The position numbers and the translations under genes are program-made. Below the pieces are notes generated by a model. The model ran no database searches. It was not told the DNA's origin and saw nothing but the letters and a program-made list of their open reading frames with translations. 64,000 nt of DNA, from assembly GCA_947652115.1 (NCBI GenBank), contig OX393570.1, positions 10,999,337-11,063,336 of the forward strand, written 5' to 3'. Origin of the DNA: Blastomussa wellsi. Lineage: Eukaryota; Cnidaria; Anthozoa; Scleractinia; Plerogyridae. Positions 32,430 to 44,342 of the stretch are shown piece by piece (position 1 is the first letter of the stretch; every line of letters begins with the position of its first letter).

Positions 32430-32640
32430 CCAGACCCTCGAAAAAGAACAATTAAATAAGATAATGGATAGCCCAAAGCGGATTTCAATAATTTAAGCAT
32501 TTTAATTGGTATTCTGTAAGGCCCCAGAGCTTTGCTTGCGTTCAGACTAGAAATGACATTTTCAACTTCCATGGGTGTTATTTGTGTTACATCAAAACTG
32601 TTGTATTGTGAAGTTGTCAAGAATTCTACATAAGATCTAT
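32430..32640 (-). pseudogene. LINE reverse transcriptase fragment
   Basis: About 60 residues match the start of a non-LTR RT domain: [20 protein letters not shown] (usually NKAPG), then [20 protein letters not shown]. It ends abruptly into unrelated sequence on both sides. It is too short to assign a clade and clearly dead. Confidence 0.6.
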
Positions 32641-32992
32641 TTCCTGATTGTATATAGGTGATTGGCTAACGTTGGACCAGTTGAGAAAAATACTTACTAA
32701 AAGCATTTGCAATACCGTTGGCATCAGTCAGGCAGGGACCGCGCAGCATATTTGCGATTGGGGAGGGGGTGGGGTGGTAATCCAAATGCCGTAGGGATTT
32801 GCAGCGCGCGCCGTAGGCGCAAGTCATCTAGGGAGGTCCGGGACGTGCGCTCCCAGGAAATTGTAAAACGAATATCACATTATGACAATATTAAAACGGT
32901 ACTTTTTAAATTGGGTAAATTTATTTATTCATTGCCAAATAATTATTGGGGGGGGGGGGGTTCAGAATTATACTATACTAAATACTATATAC

Positions 32993-33229
32993 TGTTGGGA
33001 ATTGCCTCCAAGATTTAAAGCCCAACACTCTCACCAGAAATCCTGATTAATTTCTTCTTTATTATTCACCGCCAAGATCTCCCTCAAGCTCAAGATTACA
33101 AAGGTTTCCTTATTCTATTTACTTCTATTGTCTCTCCTATTACTGTAAATCTACTGGTTTTGGGTTTCAACTAAAAAGGTTCCAAAGTTCAAGGCTAGTC
33201 GATTCCCGCACGTTGTCTGTCACTTAACA
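32993..33229 (-). repeat. Probable solo LTR of a BEL-like element
   Basis: Read on minus it starts TGTTAAGTGACAG, has AATAAAGAAG in its last third and ends TTCCCAACA, closely resembling the architecture of the 285-bp LTR at 18079 without clear sequence identity. No target duplication was found. A C-run or G-run lies just outside at 32949. Confidence 0.35.
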
Positions 33230-33737
33230 CTTTCTCAAATCAAATTGATTATAATGTAACGATCCGCGCAAGAGGTAGGCAAAAATCGGGGGTTCAAATG
33301 CACAAATAGCGGTTAATCGCGAACGTGTCAATTCTTTAATTAAATAAAATTCCTTGCCGCTCATTGGCGGATTACAAGCGAAGCGCGAAATTTGAATTTG
33401 TATTGAAGACAAATAAGGTCGAGAACGGAATTTTGAATGATTTTACACTTTCAAGTTGCAAATTAAATCTAATTCTTACTTTCAAGTCACAATTTGATCA
33501 ATTTCCATACGGGGAAGACAGCGATTTTACATTCGTGCTTCAAAACAATAGCGCTAAGAGGAATGCGATATCCCAGTGTTACAATTATTTATTGTTCTTT
33601 CTCACGTATCAGTTGAAAAGTTCCTAACAAAACAAAAATGTTTAGCGCAAAGATGATTGTAAATAACAACGCGGAAAAATTACTGTTTATAAAAACTGCC
33701 CATTCTTTGTACAGAAGAATCCATGCTTGCTCCAGGT

Positions 33738-34380
33738 TTAGTCGTTGAAAAGTTCACGATAAAACGTGTCCATGATGGGCAACGGATAATAGCCGTCATC
33801 TGTTTCAAGTTGAACATCGCCACGTGCAACACATTCGAAAGTTTTTCTCAAAAACAATAATTCTTCTGCGCTTAACTCCAAAGCATGTGCTTGTATTGTC
33901 GCAATATTCGGGCAGTAACACAGGCAAGCTACAGCCAAAATGGTGAGCTGTCTGTTGCCGGAAATATCGATGTGCTGTACGTAGTCCAAATTGTCCCTAG
34001 CTTGGAAAATGGCAACTTGCGAGATACCGGTGCAGTACGAAATGTCCAGAACTTCAAGTGTTGTTCACGATCGCATCATTTGGAGAAAATGTCGATCCGT
34101 TACTTCTGTTGACGCTAAATTCAGGTTCGTTAGATGTCTGAACACTCTGCGCGGAATGAAACGATACAAAGTGCCGCTTGCCGACAGATCTAGGTCACAC
34201 CGCGAGCTGGATACGATTTCGGCAAGACGTACAAATTTTCCTTTTTCTTCCTTTGTGTCGACCATCCTTGTCCACTTCACAGAATTTTAACTCGGGTTCT
34301 GTTGCGGTCCTCAGGTCAGTCAAATCTGAATGTCCCCAGCGGCCGTGATGCGGGCAACAGCTCGAAGCCTTTGGAGGCAT
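33738..34380 (-). pseudogene. Leucine-rich-repeat protein gene, broken
   Basis: The minus-strand frames give a possible start MPPKASSCCPHHGRWGHSDL at 34380. A frame change between 34290 and 34250 leads to a leucine-rich-repeat region (LDLSASGTLYRF, HLTNLNLASTEVTDRHFLQM, LEVLDISYCTGISQVAIF, HIDISGNRQLTILAVACLCY). It ends at 33738 after a Glu/Asp-rich tail. An in-frame TGA interrupts it at about 34065. The repeats are of the AMN1/F-box-LRR kind, which often serve in ubiquitin ligases. The lack of introns and the two breaks suggest a pseudogene, but sequencing errors are possible. Confidence 0.5.
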
Positions 34381-34534
34381 TTCGCGACTTATAAAATGGA
34401 TAACTCCTTTTAAAATAACCCGAAAAGGTTGATGACTAACTTCTACAGTATTTTAAACGAGAAAGCGAAAGATTATGAAAACGTTTAGGATCAAAAACCG
34501 ACAGAAAACTTCCACGATTGCTACGCATTCCAAA

Positions 34535-34656
34535 ATGGCGGCTGATGTGAGAAAACTCCCTCGCTCGATTTCAACCAGTTCCCCATATGCCATGGCAAAA
34601 AAACTCGGCAAAAGCAAAAGCGACGACACTGGGACCAAATTTAGCTCTAAAAATAG
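34535..34656 (+). CDS. Possible first coding exon of a host gene
   Basis: AAAATGGCGGCTG gives a good start context. The frame MAADVRKLPRSISTSSPYAM continues Ser/Lys-rich and ends at AAATAG|GTAAAAAGT, which fits a splice donor. It lies 155 bp from the 5' end of the leucine-rich-repeat frame on the other strand. No domain and no second exon were found. Confidence 0.25.
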
Positions 34657-34943
34657 GTAAAAAGTAAATTTTTGACCATTTTTCGTAAAATTTTGCCTTT
34701 TAAGCCAATCGCGGGCCAGGATTTTAATTGATAATAATCATTAATAGCTGACGCCTTATCACGTGCCGTGCATTTCAGATGCCTAATTGTTACGCGGATC
34801 ATTACAATAAATAAACAAAACAAAGACAAAATCACGTAATCTACAACAAAAAGAACAACCATAACGATACACCACATAATTCCCGACAATACTTTTTTAA
34901 ATCATTGTTCAACGAAGAAGCTAAGCGAACCTCTGCAGCCTGT

Positions 34944-34974
<31 letters not shown>

Positions 34975-35602
34975 TGGGTTGTGAGCGCACTCTTCGCACC
35001 CCTCCCTACGGGCCTATCTTATTATTAGCCTGCTTGGAAAAGACAGCTTACCACCCTTAATGCTAATTAGTTTACATTATTTACTTAGTATGAGAATTAT
35101 TTATTATAATAGTTTTTTGTTATACTTACTATGATAATTACAGTAAGCTTTTCCCGTTCTGTAAACCAATTTAATTGTTTGTATGGTCATTTTACCGAAA
35201 GCAAAGATGCAGCTTTCCAGTATTTCAGTCTACCATTCATCGAGGATAATAATTTTGCTTATAATGCTGGGTTGACTGCCTAGCTCCGGGACTAGCAATA
35301 TAACTACAAACTAGTGGTAATCAAAGATTAGGAGTGCGTTCGCCGACTTCAATTCGCTTGGCTTCATTTTCACTTGGTTTCCCGAAATTCAAGCTTTCTA
35401 TCAGTATGAAACTCTTAACATAACTGTACAGTGTAGCTGAAGAACATGATTTTTCCCAATTTATTCATACACATACAATGTTCGGAGTTCTATGCATTGC
35501 GTGACACCGCTGTTCATGAATAACAAAGTCGCCTTCGTTGCAGCCGGACGTGTCACATAATCCTCGGTATCGTCTACACCGGCGGTTTTGTCCGACGCAG
35601 GC
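34657..35602. other. Intergenic; GT/G microsatellite
   Basis: A (GT)n tract runs into a G-run at about 34941-34974. There is nothing else of note. Confidence 0.6.
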
Positions 35603-35605
35603 TAA

Positions 35606-36138
35606 GGCCCTGTTTATATGGTCTCGGGTACCCGAGACAACCCTCCCCCCGAGTTACCCTGGGCGAGCTAACTTTTCACTAAAATCTTTGAAAGATTCCA
35701 CGGACCGTTTATATGATCCCGCCCGAGTTGTCTCGGGGGGCGAGACAACTCGGGTGGGCGAGTTGTCTCGTCTCGGCAGGTAGGGTAACCCTGGCAGGCG
35801 GGACAACTTTTTCTCATATAAACACTTTGGCTCGCTTACCCGGGACAACTCTGAACGTGCCGAGTGTCACGTACCGTCCGAATTTCAGGTTTTTACGCAA
35901 AAAAATGCACTAAAGAAATAGAATTTAACCCAGCAAGGCCTCCAGTGATCGAATAAACGAAAGAAATTCAAAGAAAGAAGGATAACTGGTGAGTTGAATA
36001 TTAAAATACTTTATGAATAATCAAACAGGGTCAACTTTAACTCGGCTGCCAGGGACAAATTTTGTCATATAAACGCTCGGTAAAGTTGTCTCGGGAGGGA
36101 GGGTTGTCTCGGGTACCCGAGACCATATAAACAGGGCC
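35606..36138. mobile_element. MITE, Harbinger-like, 533 bp
   Basis: Its inverted ends are GGCCCTGTTTATATGG and CCATATAAACAGGGCC, extended through GTCTCGGGTACCCGAGAC on both sides. TAA stands directly outside both ends (35603-35605 and 36139-36141). A 3-bp TAA duplication is typical of PIF/Harbinger elements. It has internal copies of the GTTGTCTCGGG motif and no coding sequence. Confidence 0.85.
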
Positions 36139-36141
36139 TAA

Positions 36142-37478
36142 GTTGCAGTCAGTATTTCGAATCCCGCAGACAGTGGACTGCATTGATTAATTGTCAGCTA
36201 AAATATGAAGAAATCGGCATGTAGTAGCAGTAGCCAAATAATCACCAACCTCAAGACGAGAATGACAAATTATATCATTTCTTTGTCGCCCAACAAATGT
36301 CAACAAATTAACGCAGCAAACGCACATGCAGGCTAAAATGCAAACATAAAATTGTCACGGCACCCATCGAAATCTGCTGTTATATATTCGCACCAGGAGT
36401 TGCACAATCCTTACAACAAGGTTCTTCTTGGATAACAATAAGGCTGATCTGAACAGCACAGCGTCACAACTCTGTACGCGAACAGACGTTGAATCTCCAA
36501 TGAAAAGCAGCTGAGTTTTATATTAAAATAAGATGTGCTGCTTCGGCGAATTGCAGCATCTGTTTGACCTGTTTCCAGAAAACACACCAGCAGTAGGCAG
36601 GCTTCTGATGTTCTGATAAATAGCTCCAATCATCTTTGCCAGTGATAGCCCAAGTAAACCAATACAACTGCGAAAAAAGTTCTGCAATGACGTAAAACAC
36701 TCGAAGGAACTCGAAGGGAATCGAAAACAAAAAGAAAGCAACGCAACAAGCATGGACATGACGTCATTCCCCCCTGATAAATTTTCTTGGGGGCCAAATT
36801 GGTGTCCACAGATTCACAGAAAACTCGATTTCCTTCTACCCTGGCTGCCGGAGGCTTTTCATGTGCGGTTTCCTGTTTTGGTCTTTCTCTTGTTTTGACC
36901 CGGAGCGCTATTTCTTTTATTACGCCGATCCAATAACAGGCCTGTTTAAATCAGTTATGTCCAGATTTTGGACTAGCGAGCTGATTGGCGAGATTTTGAA
37001 TCTTACAGATGCTGGGATTGGTTGCCAAGAATAGCAAAGCCACCGTTGCATGTTTGTTTGTCAAATTTCAAAGTTTGAAGAGACGTCAGGTGACGGACGT
37101 TTCGAACGAGCGATCACGGAAGTGTATCGGCTATAAATAAATTTTGTGCTGCACAAATTTGGTCAAATTTAACTTTTTTATATAGCAAATGCTCTTACGA
37201 AAATTTCGTGGGACTTAAACTTCAAGTTCAAGCCGTCTGAGTTTATTAAGAGGATAAAACTGAACAATTTTCAGAAAATTAATTTCACACAAAGCCGAGT
37301 CAGCCAGGTAAAAGTCGCGCCAGTGTTGGCGGCTCACTGAACATGAAATTAAAGTAAGATTCGTTTTCATGGTTTTTTATTCTGATGGTTTAGCAAAGCA
37401 AAGCCATTTTTAACAACTTAGCTGCATAAAGGTTTGATCTGCACCTGTTAAAAAAACTGTAAAGAGTTGTGGCAGGGC
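36142..37478. other. Intergenic, no gene recognised
   Basis: Small open frames on minus near 36411-36759 overlap in several frames and show no domain. Confidence 0.5.
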
Positions 37479-37644
37479 TATCTTTAAAACAGGGAATCTT
37501 TAAAAGCGGGAATCTTTAAAACGACAATCTTTGAAACGGGAATCTTTAAAACGTGGAATCTTTAAAAGCGAGAATCTTTAAAACGGGGAATCTCTAAAAG
37601 CGGGAATCTTTAAAACGGGGAATCTTTAAAAGCGGGAATCTTTT
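37479..37644 (+). repeat. Minisatellite, 17-18-bp unit
   Basis: About ten units of AATCTTTAAAACGGGG, alternating with AATCTTTAAAAGCGGG. Confidence 0.85.
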
Positions 37645-39843
37645 CTCTGTCAACTCAATTTAAATAATTTTTAAGTTGCAAAAAGATTGAATTGCAGCTC
37701 TTTGCGGCCGAACCGGGAAACCACATGAATGCGTGCCGGAAAACCACATGAATGCATGCCGGAATGAAAGCGAATGGCCAGCTCCTGGGAGTTTTGACGA
37801 GGGCCGCGTATCAATGAAATCGATGGTAGGGGGAATTTAGAGTTTCATGCCAGTTTTTGCAATGCTTTATAGAGAAATTCTTTGCTCCCGTTGAAAATCA
37901 ATACCCTCGGACCCTCTCGCCCACCCGGAGTGGAAGTAATTTGAGTCTTAGACCGGGTCGCTAAGCTAACTTTCGACCGTTTGGGGGATGGGTAGCACGG
38001 ATTTTGAACAAAGCCGCTGTCGCTGGCTTAAAACGAGAAAGTTTTCAGAGATTGCCGACGTTTTATTCGGTCTCTGTGAAAAATCGACGCGAGCAAAGAC
38101 CACGGATGGAAAGAGTAACTATTGTCCATGGTCTATCTGGAATTTGGAGGCGACTGGAGCTGCTGCAGCGAATTTTCGGCCGTTTTCCTTCGGCGGATCG
38201 GATCGACTGCTTCGTCAGAGTACCCAACCTTCGGAAAAGATATAGAGAGAGAGCAAAACCAATAGAATGGCCATAAATCGGCTGGAAGACCACACAGGAG
38301 GGAAAAACCACACAACTAAAGAAAGGTTAGATGATTTTTATTTAAATTGCTACATTTTCAAAGGTTACAGAAACAATCGCTATTTTCCCCAAACAAATCC
38401 TTATAAATATGCAAATCGCCCGAGTCACGTAACAACACAAAGGTCAACATATAAAGAGCTACTCATATAATGACCTTGGGCTACCTGTGGTCTGCCACAT
38501 TAAGTGGGATGAACTTGGGTGATGTACGAAGCTAAAGATGTCTATCACTATCGTGCGCGATTGCCACTGCTTTCCTGACGCTTAGGTAAATCGATGCTTA
38601 GGTAAATCGTGCCGCGAGAAAACCTCTGGCACCCAGGGTAAGTTCCTTCCAATACAGGATTAGAAATGCGTTCTATCAAACGCAATAAAAAGTAAGAGGA
38701 CTACATGCTTGTCGAATTTGAAAATAATTAGATTCAAACAATTCTTCTGACAGCCAAATAGGCCTCTTCCGCAGATCATTTTCTCCCCCTGTTTGACTCT
38801 GAAAAATTTACATTGAGCTAGCGGATGTAAACAGCAGCCCGTGACTGTCATGCTTGCCGATTTATAAACGTCCGCAATCGAACCACTCGAACGCAACGAC
38901 ATTGAATGGAGCGATTGGGCTCGATTAGGTCGATTATCGAACACAATCGAACAAAAACAATTGTGTTAGAAGAAAATTCATCCTAAATACACTAATCAGA
39001 CTAAATCATGCGAACGCAATCGAATGTTTGATTACGTTCGATTGGTCATTTTTTCTGAGGATTTGGTTGTGTTCGATTGCCAAACCCAATTGAGCCTTAG
39101 GTTCGATTAATTTCAATTAAGCTCAGTTAATCGAACGTTTGCTTTGGTTCGTTTACTAATGACTCGCAAAAATCCTAGTTCTCGCAACTATAAACCGCTG
39201 AGCCAACTGACCCGTTCAGGCCCCAGCACAATAAACCAAGTCGAATGCACTTTACTGAGCTCTGCTCGGCGGCTGCGATAACAATTTACTTATACTTTTA
39301 CTAGGCCCGAACAGTTTCCCCAAGGAAATACCTACATGCAATTTCATTTGCTCTGATAGAGTATAAAACCATGACACACGATTGTAAGAGACACTTTGGT
39401 TTAACCTGTTAGGGAACTATGGGGAAGATATCGTTTAAATCAGTACGATGCCAAAGAGTTGCTACAGGACTAGTACTCGCAGTATAACAAGTTCGATTTG
39501 TTAATATCTTTATAATTATTCTCTTATTAAGATAAGAGGATCCATGTAGCAAATGCAGTAGTTATGAACTAAAACGTACCTGTGTGCGGAAGTATCTGAC
39601 AAAACATCAAATATATGAAGCCTGAGCAAAGACCGTTTCCCATCATCATTTGCAAGTGGCAACCTTTCGATGTTTGTTAATGTTGTTATCAAAGACATGT
39701 GAAATCAAGAAGACGCGTTTGTTACTCTAAATAAAGAACCGACTAGTTGACGCCGCCATGTTTCATTTCTGGTGGAATAATATAATCAGAGTGAGATCAC
39801 ATCCGTAACCTCTACTTTACTGGAGTCACGCAAGATACGTCTA
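37645..39843. other. Intergenic, no gene recognised; GTTCGATT-rich patch
   Basis: Two overlapping plus-strand frames at 37988-38276 lack domains and are not called. At 38870-39150, CGATTG/CAATCG and GTTCGATT motifs recur in both orientations, a probable decayed inverted-repeat element. Confidence 0.45.
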
Positions 39844-39845
39844 AG

Positions 39846-40229
39846 GCCCGGTTCAGACGCCGATCTTTTCATGAGCCGAACTCAATTCGAATTTAGACCG
39901 ACCCAAATTAACAAAAGTACGACTGCTGATTGAGACGCCGTTCTTTTGGCCGTTCCTACATACAGTTCCAGTAAAACCAGTCAAAATAATGCAAAAGACA
40001 TAAAAATAATTTTTGCATTAGGATCGGTACATGAAAAGGTCGTGAAATGTACCGCGTCTGAATCAAGCCGTTCCAAAGGCGAAATTCTCGGCCAAGCCAG
40101 GCGAGAAGAACGGGTGAGCCTTTCCAAATTGAAATAGCCGTTCCAAATTGATTCAGACGCCGATCTTTTCATGTACTTAATTCAAGGTATCAGGTTCGGC
40201 TCATGAAAAGATCGGCGTCTGAACCGGGC
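39846..40229. mobile_element. MITE-like inverted-repeat element, 384 bp
   Basis: It starts GCCCGGTTCAGACGCCGATC (then TTTTCATGAGCCGAAC) and ends with the inverse. Internal copies of TTCAGACGCCGATCTTTTCATG also occur near 40150. No clear target duplication was found, partly because a foldback begins two bases beyond the right end. Confidence 0.75.
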
Positions 40230-40230
40230 A

Positions 40231-40419
40231 CACACAGGGACGATGAGGGTTCTGGCCCAGCAAATTGAAAAGTTCATGATCTCGAACAAACCTGTTTTAT
40301 ACCGAAACTCGGCCCCCAAACTCGGTGAGTTAAGGGGCCGAGTTTCGGTATAAAACAGGTTTGTTCGAGATCATGAACTTTACAATTTGCTGGGCCAGAA
40401 CCCTAATCGTCCCTGTGTG
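40231..40419. repeat. Near-perfect foldback, 189 bp
   Basis: Arms of about 86 bp start CACACAGGGACGATGAGGGT and return inverted, with a loop of about 17 bp (CAAACTCGGTGAGTTAA) at the centre. Only about two mismatches were seen (GAAAAG versus TTTACA side and the GATGAGG step). It is adjacent to the MITE at 39846-40229. Confidence 0.85.
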
Positions 40420-40552
40420 GCGAGTATAACAATTAAATTGCCACTGAAGCGAATTTCGTCAACCAGCACAAATCATTGCGTGACTTCGCGGTCCAGTGAA
40501 GTCGTTGTCAATTGAATAGCGCATATGTGCCAGAGAATGAATAATATTTTTT

Positions 40553-41400
40553 ATTGACGAAATGTCTGCACTGTATATATACGAATTTGTGGACCAGAAT
40601 TATTTTCCAATTGAAGAATTATCTGCACAAGTATATACGCCAAAATGGCTGCCGCAAATTATTCATCCGCTGTTTTGCAAATGTTTTACGGTCCAATAAG
40701 GAGGGAGGCAAACAGAAACCAACGTCAACCATTACAACCACAACTGGTTGCATTATATGACGGGTTTCTACAAATGCTACCACCGTAGTTAATGGAAAGG
40801 TTATGCAAGGAGTATCTTGTAGACGAAATGTCTGCACTGGATATATACGAATTTGCGTGCCAGAATTATTTTCCTGTTGAAGAATTATCTGCAAAAGTAT
40901 ACGCCAATATGGCTGCAGCAAGAACCAGCGAGCGAGAGGCATCGAAAAGCGCAAACAGGTCAACAAACGAATTGACAACAACGGAGGACATTCAAATGCT
41001 ACCCCCGGAGTTAATGGTAAGGATATGCAAGGAGTATCTTGTAATAAAAATAGGGGAGAGAAAAGAAATGGGTTGGGATGAGGTGCATGATGAACTGTCA
41101 CAGGCACCTTTTTGTGAAAAACTTGGGCGAATTAAAAAAATACTCTCTTGCCGCAAATGTAACGTTTGCGGAAAAAATGGAAAAAACACAACGTTGAAGC
41201 ATTTCACTGGCCTGAAGACAAATACTGCGAAACATTTATAAAATACGTGTTACAGGAGAACGTTTTCTTTTGGATTCTTTGAAGAGCGGTGTTTCAGAGC
41301 AACTTTATAAAATGGCGAGGAAAGCTTTTACAACTAGAACCAATGCGTGGAACTTACCGGAGCCCAGTGGGACACGGGTATGCATAAAAATAGTTAATCT
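40553..41400 (+). pseudogene. F-box-like repeat protein, broken; Polinton-linked leader
   Basis: Two copies of a segment with the core DEMSAL-IYEF then NYFPxEELSA-VY (about 40557-40650 and 40821-40913) are separated by MAAANYSSAVLQMFYGP. Each is linked to LPPELMxRLCKEYLV (around 40780 and 41000), which resembles the start of an F-box. A Cys-rich CRKCNVCGKNGKN follows at 41150, and after a frame change a final block reaches about 41400 (YKMARKAFTTRTNAWNLPEP). A stop lies near 40788. The EELSAQVYT region also occurs at the left of the first Polinton (about 2430), suggesting a gene carried by these elements. Function unknown. Confidence 0.4.
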
Positions 41401-41439
41401 CTCGCACCCCCCCTCCCCCCCCCCCCCCCGTTCTTTGAT

Positions 41440-41733
41440 TCTCGATAGATAAATTTTTCTGATGGAAGGTTCATTCAATGTAGATAGCTTTGATAAGTCG
41501 CTCTTATTCTCGATAAGTTTCACGATGGAAGGTTCACTCTTAAGTAATCGCTCGTAAATTTGTCTCTCCAAATATTCACTCTTAAATTTTCGCTCATAAT
41601 CTAGTGCATCGTAAAGGTTGGGGAACGTGTCGTTCCCCAAAAAGCTATAATCTTTCTCTTGACTGTCCTCCATGCCTGCTGCAGAATTCTCCACTGCGTT
41701 AAGGAAAATCTCTGCGTTGCGCTGGTTCGACAA
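41440..41733 (-). CDS. Unknown minus-strand frame next to the LTR
   Basis: It begins just after the probable LTR (in minus sense). A natural start could be MEDSQEKDYSFLGNDTFPNL. It is charged and helical (YERKFKSEYLERQIYERLLK) and stops being plausible at the C-run 41407-41430. It may be a truncated gag-like or host frame. No domain recognised. Confidence 0.25.
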
Positions 41734-41743
41734 TCAAGAGGAC

Positions 41744-42182
41744 TGTATCTTTCTTTTCTGCGTTTATTTACGATCCAAACAATCTCCGTACATTCTACAT
41801 TCAATCGATCTATCTACTATCCGTCTGCTAATTACAAGTTGTTCGATTCTATTTATTTGCTATTACAACGGAAATACACGCCTAAACTACGTAAATTTAC
41901 GATTCACAATACTTATTTGTATTCCCCCAGCTATTCTCCTGTTGCATGACTTGACTTACGTTTTTACACCCAGACTAATCCAATTAACCCTCTGTAATTG
42001 AACCCACTCCCACTATTTGCGGAACAATGTCACACATTCCTCTACGTCACAGGATGTTCCAACCCAAACGTACGCCCAAATTTCCTCTAGATAATTCTTT
42101 ACTTCACTGTTACAAGCTTAAACTAACATTCTTCTAATTATTTCAAGATTTCTTTGATTATGTAATAACACGTTTTACAACA
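41744..42182 (-). repeat. Probable 3' LTR of the minus-strand BEL
   Basis: On minus it starts TGTTGTAAAACG, directly after a purine tract, and a TG...CA end is possible at GATACA (41744). It contains AAATAAATAG and AAATAAACGC as candidate polyadenylation signals. The far end is uncertain because the partner LTR is outside the window. Confidence 0.55.
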
Positions 42183-42184
42183 CA

Positions 42185-42203
42185 CTCCCCCCCCCCCCCC
42201 CTT
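42185..42203 (-). promoter_or_regulatory. Polypurine tract of the minus-strand BEL
   Basis: On minus a long G-run preceded by AA and followed by AGTG stands directly before the LTR start, where second-strand synthesis would be primed. Confidence 0.65.
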
Positions 42204-42210
42204 GACTCGC

Positions 42211-43848
42211 CTACGAGTCAAGCATTAGTTGCGATTTACATCTAGAATTAAGTGCAGCATTTCTTCGAGGGACATTTCTTGTGGGATTTCCAATACCCTT
42301 ATTTCGCGCGCTAGTTTCCCGATGTCCCTCCCCCACGCTCCGAATCTCTAAAGGGTAAAGTTTTTGTACTGGTCTTGAAAGGTGGACGGGTTTCCCCTTG
42401 GTAATTACTCTGACTTCGGCTCCTCTAACTACCCCATCCTTTCCTGTCACTAGACTTTTCACCACTCCCATTTTCCAATCCCCACGCTTCTTATCTTCCT
42501 CATATACTACAACTACATCTCCTACTTCTACCGTTCTTTCCTGCCTTCCTGATTTACATCGATGAAATTCTCTAAGATTTGCCAAGTACTCCTTTCGCCA
42601 CCTATTCCAAAAGTGCTGCAACCTGGTGCTGAGATATTTAAATCTGGAGGAACAGTTCTCCTCACTCATCACGTCGTCTGGCTCCACGATCTCGTCAGGC
42701 AATGTTTTTAGCCTTCCATAGATCAAGTGTAATGGCGTTAGAACTTCTTCTTCAGCTTCATTGTATTCGTATGTAAGCGGCCTTGAGTTTAGCGTAGATT
42801 ATACTTCTGTGAGTAGAGTTGACAATTCGTCGAAAGAAAGTCTAGCGTTACCTAGTACCTTTCGTAAACAATCTTTAGCACTCGCAACCATTCTTTCAAA
42901 AAATCCGCCCCACCAGGGTGCCCTTTCCAGGTTAAACTTCCACTCTACTCTCTCATACTCTAAATCTGCCTTTATCTCCGGGTGGTCGAATAACTTATTC
43001 AGTGCTTTCTCTGTAGCCTGAAATGTCTTCGCATTGTCAGACACGATCAGCGTTGGCCTCCCGTATCTAGCAATGAATCTTCTTAAACAACGCCTGAATG
43101 CCCCAGCGGACAAGTCTTCCACTAATTCCAAGTGTACTGCCCTGGTCACGCAACATGAAAACAAGGCGACATAAGCCTTGTCCATTTGTCCCAATCTACC
43201 CTTCACGTAAAAAGGCCCAGCAAAATCTACCCCTACTCTTGAAAATAGTGGTGCTTCTCTGACCCTAAAGTCCGGAAGCGCAGCTGTTGGCGGGATATGG
43301 TATGGTTTCCCAACTAGCTTTTTGCAAACAACGCACTCTCCTAGTACTTTCTTAACTACCTGTCTGCCCTTTGGCACCCAATACTTTGATCTCAACTCGG
43401 CTAACGTGGCTCTAACTCCACTGTGCTGTACTCTCTTATGACACTCTTCTATGACTAGCCTTGTCAACCTCCCGGGCGGGGTCAACCTGTGCTGTGTGGG
43501 TAATATTACTGGTCTTGTGGCATCAAATTCTAGATCTGAATTAACTAGCCTTCCTACGCATCTCAAGATCCCTCCGTCTTCCTTCACACCAAGCTCACTT
43601 ACCAGTTGCTTAAAGTTGTCTTGTTTCTTCAGATCGCCTTGCGCCGACCTAATCCATTCCACTTCAGCGTTTTTCAATTCGGCTACTTTTAACTTACCCG
43701 TGCGCCTTGCCCTCTGCTCTGACCTTGCCCTCAAGTTGTCAACAAAACGCATCACCCATGCCGTTACAGTAACAAGCCTTTGTAACGTGCTGTAATCGTT
43801 CGCGTCAACCACAGTAGCGATGAAATTCCCACAAGTAATCCGCTCCAA
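42211..43848 (-). pseudogene. BEL integrase (minus strand), one stop
   Basis: The integrase region begins after the deletion, with the linker between RNase H and integrase (TVTAWVMRFVDNLRARSEQR). It has the zinc-binding part (ECHKRVQHSGVRATLAELRS, then CVVCKKL) and the catalytic core (RVGVDFAGPFYVKG, LIVSDNAKTFQ, WWGGFFERMVASAK). An in-frame TAA at about 42796 separates this from the C-terminal domain (LNSRPLTYEYNEAE, then VGDVVVVYEEDKKRGDWKMG), which ends at 42211. Confidence 0.85.
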
Positions 43849-44338
43849 TTAAAAGATCTATCTCTAGTTGTTCCTTAGTTTTACAAACATCCGAGAACCA
43901 AAGATCGCGCAAATGAGGGAAATCGTTTTTGACAACCTCTACGTGCTCGTTACTTATGCGAGAAATTTCCGGCACGACATAAGCTTCAAGCTGGAGAGCC
44001 TTGTCTCCTTGTAAAGGCATTACACCAAAACGAACGACCTCCCGCAATCCCGATTCTTTGACTCTCTGTCCGAACGTACAAATACTTAACCATTCCTTTC
44101 TTACAACCCCTAAACCATACGAATTTGCAGCCTTCGCGGTAATAAAAGATCTATGACTACCCGAGTCGAATAAAACTCTTATCCTCCCTTGTTTTTCTCC
44201 CTTAATCAGTGCTTGAGCTGTCTGGAGGGCAATTCTACAATCAGTCCCCACAAGCATACTGTTTGGCGCGCTCACAGCACTTCCTGTAGACTGACCACCC
44301 TCTCCCCTTGAGGTTTGAGGTGGTTTTGTCTCACACAG
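43805..44338 (-). pseudogene. BEL protease region, fused to integrase by deletion
   Basis: From the LINE junction the frame reads SLCETKPPQTSRGEGG and enters the protease with VLFDSGSHRSFITAKAANSY (DSG active site). It continues to LLIGADYLWEFHRYCG. Normally about 1 kb of RT and RNase H follows; here integrase linker sequence begins at about 43820 in another frame. The deletion makes this copy non-autonomous. Confidence 0.8.
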
Positions 44339-44342
44339 GGAT

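Noticed and set aside
37988..38276. Host coding exon
   Set aside because: Two overlapping frames of similar length, no domain, no convincing splice sites.
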